64,000 nucleotides of DNA from positions 19,359-83,358 of the forward strand of contig NZ_BONW01000033.1 of the NCBI RefSeq assembly GCF_016862915.1, in the 5' to 3' direction. Each line of letters opens with the position of its first letter. Within the stretch, counting starts at the first letter, position 1. Of the stretch, positions 33,724-41,856 are shown in pieces. The notes beneath the pieces are model-generated. The model saw nothing but the letters and a program-made list of their open reading frames with translations. It searched no databases and had not been told where the DNA came from. Both the position numbers and the translations under genes were made by a program. Origin of the DNA: Plantactinospora endophytica (lineage in GTDB: Bacteria > Actinomycetota > Actinomycetes > Mycobacteriales > Micromonosporaceae).

Positions 33724-36546
33724 TCAGACAAGCGAGCGAGCGAGTGGTGCGTTCTTACTGGCATCGACCGGGACCGCCTGACCCGGGGTCGTGTCGGCCC
33801 CCGTTCGATTGAGCCGCGCAATCGAGTCTAGGGCGAGTTCCCGATCGAACGACAGTAGAGTTTTGTCGTTCGCTATCCGGGAAAGAAGGCTTCTTGCCCT
33901 CGGGTGTCTCGACTCAAGGAGCGCTTCTGCCGCCCACCGCCGGTCCACGCCATCGAGCCCCACGTCTTCAGCGAGCCTTAGGAGAAGCATATCGGTACCA
34001 TGCTCGTTCAGCTTGGCGATGGTCTGTAGGGCCTGTCTATTATATGGCGGCGTCGAGAGTTCAAGGCGCGCGTCCTTCGAAACATGGTCCGCTTTCACGA
34101 GCGCGAGGGCGCCGATAGCCCATCGTCGGTCGGCGTAGGAAAGGCGCCTATCCTGCGCGAGGCCGATCAGTGCAACTGATCCGGCGGACTCGTCGAGCTG
34201 GACCAGCAGCTCAGCGGAACGACGCCGGTCAGCCATTGGACTCCGCCGACGCCCTACAGAGTTCGCAAGCTTGGATACCGTGGTCTCCATAACCGACGGA
34301 GCAAGCTCCACACCGTCGGCTAGGAGGGTAACGACGAGGTCGCCCCCATGGAGAGTGTTCCTTGACACCAAATCACATAACGCAGGAGTCAAGTCCGACC
34401 TGCGTCGCCAAGCAGCTATAAGGAATCTGGTAAATGATTGTCTTCTGTCAAACCACTCGTCGTCGACTTCACCCCGCAGAAATAGCCTCTCGAAGAGAGC
34501 ATCGCTCAAACTTGACTGAGACGTTATATGCTGCGCCGCCAGGTATTCTTGAATCGTCTGATGAAGGAACACAAAATCATCGGCTCGGGCAACCAGCACG
34601 CCGCTACGCCTGAGGATCTCACGTACGAGTGATTGCCAAACCTGCTCCGGGATTTGCTGGGGCCGGAGGTCAGCGGTCCAAGCCGTCACTAAGCACACCG
34701 CCGCCTCGGTCGACCCCATCTGCCGCGCCGAAGCCAATCCTGCAATAATCCCGGGCGCCCGCGCTAGAAGCGCCTCTCCGGCACGCTCCGCCACATCTCC
34801 GTATCGTCGCGTAATCGCCGCTATCTGCTGACGTATCCCGCCTTCCGAATCGTTGTACTGACGATCGCTGAACATCCGCATGAAAGTCGCATAGATGTTC
34901 GCTCGGCCGGCGGGAAAGTGGCGACGGGGATCTGAAGCGAATATCTGGCACAACATGGTACAGACGAGGGGAGTTCGGGCGAGTTCCCTGAGACTACTTC
35001 GGTCCAATAGATCAATGAAGCTTTGAGCCTCGTTCGCCGGGCCACGGAGTCGGAGTTGAGTGAACCAGCCCTTGGCGAACGCGAGCATCTGATCGCCATC
35101 AAATGGAAGAAGTCCGTATATTGCGAGCGCCGGTACGTTCGCTAGGAGATGGTCGCCGGGCCTAGAGGCCAAGATAAAGCGGTAGTGCTCTCCACCCTCA
35201 CCTTGACGCAATCCGTGAAGCCGTTCCAGAACCTTCGCCCGAAGCTCTGGACTCATCACCTCATCTAGACCATCTATCAGGACAAGCCAGAGCGCTCCGG
35301 GCATCGGAGCGTCAGCGAATAATTCAGCGGGCAACCTGCGGCGTACACCGACATCACTGAGCGCAGAATTTACGCTAGCGGCTATTGATTCGGACACCGG
35401 ACGGGATGGGACTAGGTCTGCGGCGAGCACTTGGACGGGTACCGCCGAGGCTGCTCCTCGACTGACGCGGTCGAGGAGGTTAATGGATGCGATTCGAAGA
35501 AGGCTGGATTTGCCAGCTCCGGCTGCACCGATCAAAGCGGCGTCGCTCGGGCCATCGAATACTACGTCGGCCGGAACGTGCCGCCGATCCGGGGCATCGT
35601 CGTCCTCGCTAGCCTCGTCCACCGTCGCAAACTGCTGTACATACACAGTCGAAAGGGGAGGTGGCCGGTTGCCTGGGAGCACTCCTGGATAGGGGTGCAT
35701 CTGGTTGGACTTTCGCGAAGCAGCTAGATAGGCGCGTAGTTGCGGGCTTGGAAAGGCCCATCCCCCAGCCTTGATCTCGTCATCGTCTAGCTGATCAAGC
35801 CAATGCCTGTGTCCCTCCAATCTTTCTTGCCAGGCCCGCACCGCCTCACATCTATTAGTCATCTCGTGGGCTCGCAGCAGGTGTGCGCTACCTTTTCCAT
35901 CTGATGTGCAGAGCATGCCGCACACCGCACCGGTCCGTATATTTACGACCGGGCTCCCGCTGAATCCCCCACCTACCGGGGGACCCCACACCCTAGGTAA
36001 TAGCGAGGATCCAGGCCTGCTACGTTTGGAGTAGCCTTGGTACTTGAAGGTTACGGATTGACCATCGCGAAAGTTGTTGGCGGGGTGGCCGTATGACCAG
36101 ACTGGGTCTTGCACCGCAAGCACGTCGGATAGCAGTACAGCATCGGTCGGTCCCGCCGAACACCCCTCTTCCGTCCTTACGAAGGCGAGGTCCAAGCCTG
36201 TCGGATCTCGGTAGTACTCTTCCCGGTCGGTGCGCAATGAAATGACTCGTCCGGTCGGTCCTATCTGCGCTTGAATCGTTGGAGGCAGCGTATCGGCGGT
36301 ATCAGCGAGGACGTGAGCGCAGGTCGCCACGATCCCAGGTGCGACAAAGAACCCCGTCCCCAACCGAGCTTTTTGCGATGCTGTAGCCGGGACGCACAGC
36401 GCAACGGTATAGGACGTGACCAAGCGTTCCCACACCTGTTGGGTTGGCAGTGTCATTGGAGGAGATTCGCCACCTCCCTCCTGTCCGAACTGAGACGCTC
36501 CTGCCTGTGCCGCAATCGAGCCAACTGCAGGACCGCGCTGAGTCAC
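33724..36546 (-). CDS. Trypsin-like protease - NACHT NTPase (STAND defence protein)
   Basis: 940 residues. Residues 35-230 are a trypsin-like serine protease with triad His78 (VATCAHVLAD), Asp119 (GLDLAFVR) and Ser196 (GGGFSGSPVV). A NACHT module follows: Walker A GAAGAGKSS at 340-348, Walker B LWLVLIDGLDEV at 419-430, and FILASRPGDHLL as sensor. The C-terminal 300 residues are helical and end in HEAT-like repeats (DRRRSAELLVQLDESAGSVA). Protease-NACHT fusions are known anti-phage or self-destruct switches: the sensor end detects, the NTPase oligomerises, the protease is unleashed. A trypco1 gene lies 57 bp upstream and a long RSH gene 36 bp downstream. Codon use is less GC-biased than in the left flank. 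Confidence 0.88.
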   Translation of the reverse strand: MTQRGPAVGSIAAQAGASQFGQEGGGESPPMTLPTQQVWERLVTSYTVALCVPATASQKARLGTGFFVAPGIVATCAHVLADTADTLPPTIQAQIGPTGRVISLRTDREEYYRDPTGLDLAFVRTEEGCSAGPTDAVLLSDVLAVQDPVWSYGHPANNFRDGQSVTFKYQGYSKRSRPGSSLLPRVWGPPVGGGFSGSPVVNIRTGAVCGMLCTSDGKGSAHLLRAHEMTNRCEAVRAWQERLEGHRHWLDQLDDDEIKAGGWAFPSPQLRAYLAASRKSNQMHPYPGVLPGNRPPPLSTVYVQQFATVDEASEDDDAPDRRHVPADVVFDGPSDAALIGAAGAGKSSLLRIASINLLDRVSRGAASAVPVQVLAADLVPSRPVSESIAASVNSALSDVGVRRRLPAELFADAPMPGALWLVLIDGLDEVMSPELRAKVLERLHGLRQGEGGEHYRFILASRPGDHLLANVPALAIYGLLPFDGDQMLAFAKGWFTQLRLRGPANEAQSFIDLLDRSSLRELARTPLVCTMLCQIFASDPRRHFPAGRANIYATFMRMFSDRQYNDSEGGIRQQIAAITRRYGDVAERAGEALLARAPGIIAGLASARQMGSTEAAVCLVTAWTADLRPQQIPEQVWQSLVREILRRSGVLVARADDFVFLHQTIQEYLAAQHITSQSSLSDALFERLFLRGEVDDEWFDRRQSFTRFLIAAWRRRSDLTPALCDLVSRNTLHGGDLVVTLLADGVELAPSVMETTVSKLANSVGRRRSPMADRRRSAELLVQLDESAGSVALIGLAQDRRLSYADRRWAIGALALVKADHVSKDARLELSTPPYNRQALQTIAKLNEHGTDMLLLRLAEDVGLDGVDRRWAAEALLESRHPRARSLLSRIANDKTLLSFDRELALDSIARLNRTGADTTPGQAVPVDASKNAPLARSLV

Positions 36547-36603
36547 AGCATATCGCGGACGTTTAGCCCCACCCTCGCCGGTCCGCCATACAGTTTCGCC
36601 ACT

Positions 36604-36957
36604 CTACGTTCCCGACTTCTCCCACTCAATCGTCACCTTGAGCCCGGATTTCGCCGAGACTTTCCCGAGGATCGCGACGAACGTTCCGGACTCCATCGCA
36701 AACTCACAGGCAACCTCGACGCTGAAGCGAGTCGCATCCGAATTTTGCAGGCGAGCGGTCACCTTATCGGCGAATGCTACGACTCCTCGGAGCGCATCAT
36801 CCAGCTCCGGCTGCTTGGCAGCGATCTCTACCTCATCGCCGGGCTGAGTGCGGTCGGTAGACGCTCTAGCGGACAGGAAGACGGTGTGTCCATCTATCTC
36901 CAAGGGAACGAGGACTTCCGACGCGGACGAGGGTTGGTCGATATCCTCGAGCACCAT
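36604..36957 (-). CDS. Trypsin-co-occurring domain (trypco1 / CU044_2847-like) protein
   Basis: 117 residues from the ATG at 36957 (MVLEDIDQPSSASEVLVPLE). The layout is an N-terminal beta strand pair (VLVPLEIDGHTVFLSA), a helix with LDDALRGVVAFADKVTARLQ, and terminal strands VEVACEFAMESGTFVAILGK and LKVTIEWEK. This matches the small trypco1 family seen beside trypsin-STAND genes in conflict systems. It is probably a partner or regulator of the downstream protease-NACHT protein, with which it forms an operon (57-bp gap). A longer in-frame start at 37083 is unlikely. Confidence 0.75.
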   Translation of the reverse strand: MVLEDIDQPSSASEVLVPLEIDGHTVFLSARASTDRTQPGDEVEIAAKQPELDDALRGVVAFADKVTARLQNSDATRFSVEVACEFAMESGTFVAILGKVSAKSGLKVTIEWEKSGT

Positions 36958-37146
36958 GACCTCCGGGCAGAGCCGACCGGTAACAGGTTCGACGCGTAGA
37001 GTAGTCGATGGTGTCAAGGACACGCGACCCGGCAACCACCACCTCGTCAGGTACCGGCCAAGAACTGGGCCGCAGTGCGGCACGTTGGTATGTCCGCCCC
37101 GCCACGAGCGGGCATGTACTACCCGACGGTTAGTGCCCCCGGTGGC

Positions 37147-37614
37147 CTACTGACCAGGTGTGACGCTGACCCTCCTGGCGCTGGTTGCGGGAATCAGTGT
37201 GCGCAGGGTGTACGGGTCGGACTCGGCGAGGTAGCGGAAGCTCTGCGGGGGTTGGAACCGACCTTCTTCGCGGAGTCGGCGGAGGGATAGTGGCTCGTCG
37301 AGGGTGCAGACGCGGTGCAGCCGGAGTAGGTGAGCTCGGTCGTTGCCAGCAAGGTAGGCGTCGAACTCGGGGCGGCTGAGGCCGAGGCGGTCCTGGTACA
37401 GCCGCCATGCCTCCGGCGGGTCGAGCGTCTGAACGTCGCGTAAGCGGGCGGTGCCCACGATGGCCATGGCGGGGCTGCTGGCGTAGAGGATAATCGGGGT
37501 TTCTGGGTGAGCGTTGACGGGCCTTCGTCGCAGCTCCACGGTTTTCGTGCCGGACAGGATGGCGTCGGCGAAGCGGGGGCGGAGGGACAGCAGCAGGGTC
37601 CTGGATGTGCTCAC
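37147..37614 (-). CDS. ASCH-domain (PUA-like fold) protein
   Basis: 155 residues. The N-terminus LLLSLRPRFADAILSGTKTV followed by ELRRRP is a typical ASCH opening (a ligand site with the GxKxxExR-like pattern), and ILYASSPAMAIVGTARL fits the next strands. ASCH domains have a PUA-like RNA-binding fold and occur as RNases, RNA-modification readers or toxin partners. Its ATG overlaps the stop of the upstream GNAT-PIN gene by 4 nt (37611-37614), so the two are made as a pair. Confidence 0.8.
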   Translation of the reverse strand: MSTSRTLLLSLRPRFADAILSGTKTVELRRRPVNAHPETPIILYASSPAMAIVGTARLRDVQTLDPPEAWRLYQDRLGLSRPEFDAYLAGNDRAHLLRLHRVCTLDEPLSLRRLREEGRFQPPQSFRYLAESDPYTLRTLIPATSARRVSVTPGQ

Positions 37615-39686
37615 TGTCGGCGGCCTTCCTGGTAGAGCGCGGCAAACAGCCCGGGCGGTATCCGTAGCGGTCCTGGAGGTGGCACTCCTCGCTGCTGATG
37701 GGCGGCAGCCAGTACTTGCAGCCGTTGCGAGGATATGTGGGTCAGCAGCTCAGTGTTGGTGAAGCGCAAAGCTTGCACCTGCCCGTTGTGAGCAACGTTG
37801 TGGAGCTGATGCCCGTCCCAGACGCCAAGGTGCTGGAACCGCGCGTGGAAATCCTCCGGTGCCCCGATCTCCGCTAGGTCCAGTTGTGAGCAGGCGATGA
37901 CAGCGGCAGGGTATGCGGTGGCAGGTCCACTGCGGCTCATGTACCACAAAAGCCGAGCGGGGTGACGTGGCCGTGTACCTCGTGGGCTGCGGTAGTAGAC
38001 GTGCTCGCGGGCGAGACCAAGGTTGTCGTGGCGGGGGAGCAGGCCGCCAGGGACGCCGAGCAGGTCGGCCGAGTACGCCTGCCGGATCGGGATGAGGTAG
38101 GTGAGCAGGGCACTGTCGGTGATCTTGGCTGGCCACCAAATCCGCTCGAGCTCGGCGGCAGCGACAGCGGGCATGTCTGATCCTAACGGCGCCGGTACGG
38201 GCACGCCGGCTTGCCGCGCTGCGGCAACGGCCTGCTGCTCGACCTGTCCGGCCGGTCCGCAGACATCGATCACGAACGCGTAGAGCTGTTCGTCGTGCTG
38301 ATAGAAGCCGTCCTGGAACGCCGCGAGCCGCAGTGCCGCGGACACGTACCGGTCCGTGATCTTGATGATCGGGCTGCCGGCCGCGCGTGCCTTTTGCCGG
38401 AGTTGAAACAACAGTTGGCGGGCAAGGGTGTCGGCTAGGCCGATGGTGGCTACCCGCGCCAACGGCACGGTCAGAGCGCCGTTCTCGGGCCGGGCCGCGA
38501 TCACGGCCACCAGCCGTCCGTCCGGATCATAGATACCGGCGCGGTCGCAGCCTGCCAGGGCCATTTCGCGGTTGGTGTTGCGTAGATCCCGTCGTCGCTC
38601 GCCCGCCGCCGAGTTGACCAGTCCAGCTAGATCGTCTTCGGCGGCGATACCGAGCAGTTGCCTCCGGTAGCGGGTGCCAAGCAGGGCGGCCGGCTGGTAC
38701 GCCTCCGCGCGGGCCAACTCGTCGATATGGATGAGGACCTCCAGCGGACGCAGGATTCGGAGTCCGTGTTGGCGCTGCGCGGGAGGGCCAAGGATGCTGG
38801 TGAGGTGCTCGTCTCGGGTGACGAACAGTTTGAGGCCGAGCGCGATCGCCTCGCAGACGTGCTCGAGGTCGTACCGGTCCTGATCCGTGCAGGGATACTT
38901 GGGATCAACGAGGTGCACCGCAGCCAGCAGGTCAGCTCGCACCTGTTTCAGCTGTCCGTGGTCCACCCGCGGTGGCGGAGTGAACGACTGGGCGGCAGTG
39001 ATGCACCGGGCACGTAGTGGCCCCTCCATACTGTTGACTTCCGAATCGAGTGCGCCCGTCCGCACCAGCTCCAGACGGTCGGCGAACTGGTCCCCTACCA
39101 GCGCTCTGGATTCGACGGCGTCTGATCGCTCCTCGTCGGCGAGGTCTCGTAGGACGTTGAGGTCGACCGCGGCGCGCGCCAGCACGCTGTCGTCGTCGCG
39201 GGTAAACAGGTTCGGCTGCCCGTGATCACGCCACCAGCTCGTCAACAGGTGACGAGCCCTGCTGCGCCCTGGTCGCTGTGACAACGGGGTGAAACGGAGT
39301 TTGATCCACATGTCGCCGAGGTTGTAGCTGTCGCGACACTTGGCTAATATCCCGGGGTAGTCGGAGTGATGATCACTGACCCAGTCGACCAGCAGGCGCG
39401 CAATGCCGTAGCCATGCCAGTGTGGATCGACGCAGAGATGCGTCAACCTCACGCGCCGACTGGTTAGCCCATATAGTGCATATCCGATGATCTGCTCGCC
39501 TGCGTACGCCAGCAGCAGGGTTCCCTTCTCCGCCGCGTCTCGGTAGCCGGCGAATGGCATGTGACCCAGGGTCGCGCGAGCTTTGTTACCCAACTCAACC
39601 GCCGCCATGATTCCCAAAACGTCATCACCTGCCGCCGACGCCAAGCGAATCGGTGTGGACGACGACGCTTCTTGATCGAGAGACAT
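37611..39686 (-). CDS. GNAT acetyltransferase fused to a PIN-like domain and a C-terminal PUA/EVE-like region
   Basis: 691 residues. Residues about 12-135 are a GNAT fold with the acetyl-CoA loop HLCVDPHWHGYGIARLLVDW. Residues about 165-320 look like a PIN nuclease: AAVDLNVLRDLAD with the first acidic residues, DQDRYDLEHVCEAIALGLKL, and FVTRDEHL. A second GNAT-like stretch follows (RLVAVIAARPENGALTVPLA to LYAFVIDV). The last 150 residues (REHVYYRSPRG, RLLWYMSRSG, VQALRFTNTELL) resemble an ASCH/EVE-like domain. Such fusions suggest an RNA-targeting toxin-type effector with modification functions; the neighbouring ASCH gene is coupled to it. The PIN and C-terminal calls are by eye and less certain than the N-terminal GNAT. 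Confidence 0.7.
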   Translation of the reverse strand: MSLDQEASSSTPIRLASAAGDDVLGIMAAVELGNKARATLGHMPFAGYRDAAEKGTLLLAYAGEQIIGYALYGLTSRRVRLTHLCVDPHWHGYGIARLLVDWVSDHHSDYPGILAKCRDSYNLGDMWIKLRFTPLSQRPGRSRARHLLTSWWRDHGQPNLFTRDDDSVLARAAVDLNVLRDLADEERSDAVESRALVGDQFADRLELVRTGALDSEVNSMEGPLRARCITAAQSFTPPPRVDHGQLKQVRADLLAAVHLVDPKYPCTDQDRYDLEHVCEAIALGLKLFVTRDEHLTSILGPPAQRQHGLRILRPLEVLIHIDELARAEAYQPAALLGTRYRRQLLGIAAEDDLAGLVNSAAGERRRDLRNTNREMALAGCDRAGIYDPDGRLVAVIAARPENGALTVPLARVATIGLADTLARQLLFQLRQKARAAGSPIIKITDRYVSAALRLAAFQDGFYQHDEQLYAFVIDVCGPAGQVEQQAVAAARQAGVPVPAPLGSDMPAVAAAELERIWWPAKITDSALLTYLIPIRQAYSADLLGVPGGLLPRHDNLGLAREHVYYRSPRGTRPRHPARLLWYMSRSGPATAYPAAVIACSQLDLAEIGAPEDFHARFQHLGVWDGHQLHNVAHNGQVQALRFTNTELLTHISSQRLQVLAAAHQQRGVPPPGPLRIPPGLFAALYQEGRRQ

Positions 39687-40263
39687 GGCGGAAGTCTGCC
39701 GGACCGCGAGAGGCTGGTGAACCCCTCAACCGTTCATAATGGCGTGGTCGAACCTCGCAATGCCGTCCCGCATCTGCGGAGGACGCCGGGTATGCGACGG
39801 ACGGTCGGGCAGTCGGATTATCGACAGAACCAGGGCGTGGCGAAGAGCCTCCGCGCCGGTGCGAATTACCCCATCACCGATGCTGCTTCAGTGGGCGGTC
39901 GCCTGCTGGCTGCGGCATCGGTGGCGGATCAAGACCCGGATGCGGCCGACAGCCGGACGCACCATGTTTCTAGCATCTCCCGAGTCCACACATCGGCCAC
40001 CTCCCAGGGGAACTGTCGTCGCAGCAGGCCTCGGTTGATGCACCACCAGTGTTGGCTTACCGACACTTTCTGACAACTCGAGGACCGGCCGATCCCAAGA
40101 TCGATAGACATCGGCCAGACCAGGGATCATGATCCGACATATGTGGATCTTGACCCTTCCCTGGCACGGCCGAGGTGAGGTGACGTCAGCAGCATCACGG
40201 CCGGGCGCGACGCCGCCCCGAGGGCTAGGTCCTTGTCACGTGAGGCAGAATCTACGAGTGCAG
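39687..40263. other. 577-bp divergent spacer
   Basis: This lies between the minus-strand GNAT-PIN gene and the plus-strand DISARM-like operon. Short ORFs on both strands have no ribosome site or family character. A 12-bp perfect palindrome GGATCATGATCC (40124-40135) is a possible operator. I see no clear promoter box, though the region must hold promoters for both units. Confidence 0.45.
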
Positions 40264-41853
40264 ATGGTTCCAGAGCCAATCTCCCCCTCCACGCAGAGTG
40301 CCGCCGAGACCTCCCTATATCGGCGGTTGAAGCTGCTCGATACAGGTTGGAGCGTGGCGTTGCACAGCCTCAACCTGCCAGAACATTCCTGGAAGCGGGT
40401 CAGCGAGATCGACTTCGTCGTCGTCGGTTCGCGTGGCGTCTATGTACTCGAGGTGAAAGGCGGATTCGTCGGCTGCACCAACGGCATTTGGACGTACCGC
40501 GACCGGTCCGGTGCTGAAAGGCGTCGCAGGGAGAGCCCCTTCGCGCAGGTCAACGACGCGATGTTCGTCCTGCAGCGGCGGCTCGATGAGATTCTGGGCC
40601 ACGACGTGATGCGACGGGTACCGATCGGCTATGGGGTTGTGGCGCCCGACTGTGACCTGTCGTCACAGGTCTCTGTCGAGTGGGCCGAGGAGACCCTGAT
40701 AGATCGTCGGCAGTTGGATCGTCCGGACGGTCTGCAGCGCAGTCTCGGGCGGTTGGCGGCCTACTGGCGTGCCAAACCCGGTCGTCGTGACGCCACCCTG
40801 GACGCTCCAATGATCGACAAGATCGTGCAGGCCCTGCGTCCCACGTTCGACACGGTGCCGACCCTGCGCCAGATCGTGACGGACGCGGAGGCCGATCTGG
40901 TGGCGTTGACCACCAACCAGTACCGGGCGCTGGATACCTACGGTCGCAACCCCCGGATCCTCGTGGAGGGCGGTGCTGGCACAGGCAAGACGATGCTTGC
41001 TGCGGAACTGTGCCGGCGGGCGGCAGCGGACGGGCGGCGGGTGCTCTTCACCTGTCGCAGTCAAGTGGTCGCCGGGTTCGTCCGTCATCAGCCGGGCCTG
41101 GAGTCCGTGGAGGTGGTGGCACTCGCCAACCTCCCGGATGTCGTCGCCGGCCCGTTCGATGCGATTGTCGTCGACGAAGCGCAGGACATCATCAACTTCC
41201 CCGACCTGTCGCGACTGGAGGCGCTGCTCAGCGGGGGCCTGGGCGACGGTTTCTGGTACATGTTCCTCGACAGCAACAACCAGCGGGGGCTGGTCGGCTC
41301 CTGCGACGACGAGGCTCTCGCCTACCTGCGCTCCATGCGACCGACTGAGGTGGTGCTGCGCGACAACTGCCGCAACACACGGCAGATCGTGTCCTCGACG
41401 CACCGCGTCACCGGAGCTGACACCGGTGTGTCCTCCGCCGGCGACGGCCCCGAGGTGACCACCGTCGTGGAGCCGGATCCCACTCGTCAGGCCGCCGCCG
41501 CCGCCCTCGAACTCGACCGTCTCGAGGAGAACGGAATCCCGGGCACGGAGATCACACTGTTGTCGCCGCTCCCGTTGCAGGAGTCGGTGTTCTCGGGTCT
41601 GCCGGCACGGTGGCGTCGTCGGGTCGATGTCCTTGACCTGCGCGGCCTGCGACGTCCGACCCGTGGACGGATCGCGTTCGCCCGGGTTGAGGACTTCAAG
41701 GGGTTGGAGAGCCGGTTCGTCCTTCTGGGTGATGTTGATATGGCTCATATGGCCGTAACGGAGCGCGTCCGCAATCTCTACGTTGGGATGACCAGGGCCA
41801 GGGTCGGGCTGTGGATCGTGACCGGCGAGCGGTCCGTGGGATCGGAGGTCTGA
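40264..41853 (+). CDS. NERD-domain nuclease fused to a UvrD-like SF1 helicase
   Basis: 529 residues from the ATG at 40264 (a GTG at 40258 is an alternative). The N-terminal NERD domain has the nuclease set Asp50 (SEIDFVVVG) and Glu63-x-Lys65 (VYVLEVKGG). The SF1 helicase follows: Walker A VEGGAGTGKTMLAAEL at about 234-250, motif II VVDEAQD, motif IV-V region VEDFKGLESRFVLLGD and motif VI LYVGMTRAR. It could unwind and cut foreign DNA. It is the first gene of the drmA-drmB operon (3-nt gap to drmA), so it is probably part of that defence unit and not an independent repair gene. Confidence 0.88.
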   Translation: MVPEPISPSTQSAAETSLYRRLKLLDTGWSVALHSLNLPEHSWKRVSEIDFVVVGSRGVYVLEVKGGFVGCTNGIWTYRDRSGAERRRRESPFAQVNDAMFVLQRRLDEILGHDVMRRVPIGYGVVAPDCDLSSQVSVEWAEETLIDRRQLDRPDGLQRSLGRLAAYWRAKPGRRDATLDAPMIDKIVQALRPTFDTVPTLRQIVTDAEADLVALTTNQYRALDTYGRNPRILVEGGAGTGKTMLAAELCRRAAADGRRVLFTCRSQVVAGFVRHQPGLESVEVVALANLPDVVAGPFDAIVVDEAQDIINFPDLSRLEALLSGGLGDGFWYMFLDSNNQRGLVGSCDDEALAYLRSMRPTEVVLRDNCRNTRQIVSSTHRVTGADTGVSSAGDGPEVTTVVEPDPTRQAAAAALELDRLEENGIPGTEITLLSPLPLQESVFSGLPARWRRRVDVLDLRGLRRPTRGRIAFARVEDFKGLESRFVLLGDVDMAHMAVTERVRNLYVGMTRARVGLWIVTGERSVGSEV

Positions 41854-41856
41854 CCA

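Noticed and set aside
39888..40130. Small minus-strand ORFs in the 577-bp spacer
   Set aside because: Two frames are open with no ribosome site or recognisable family. I could not choose or support either.
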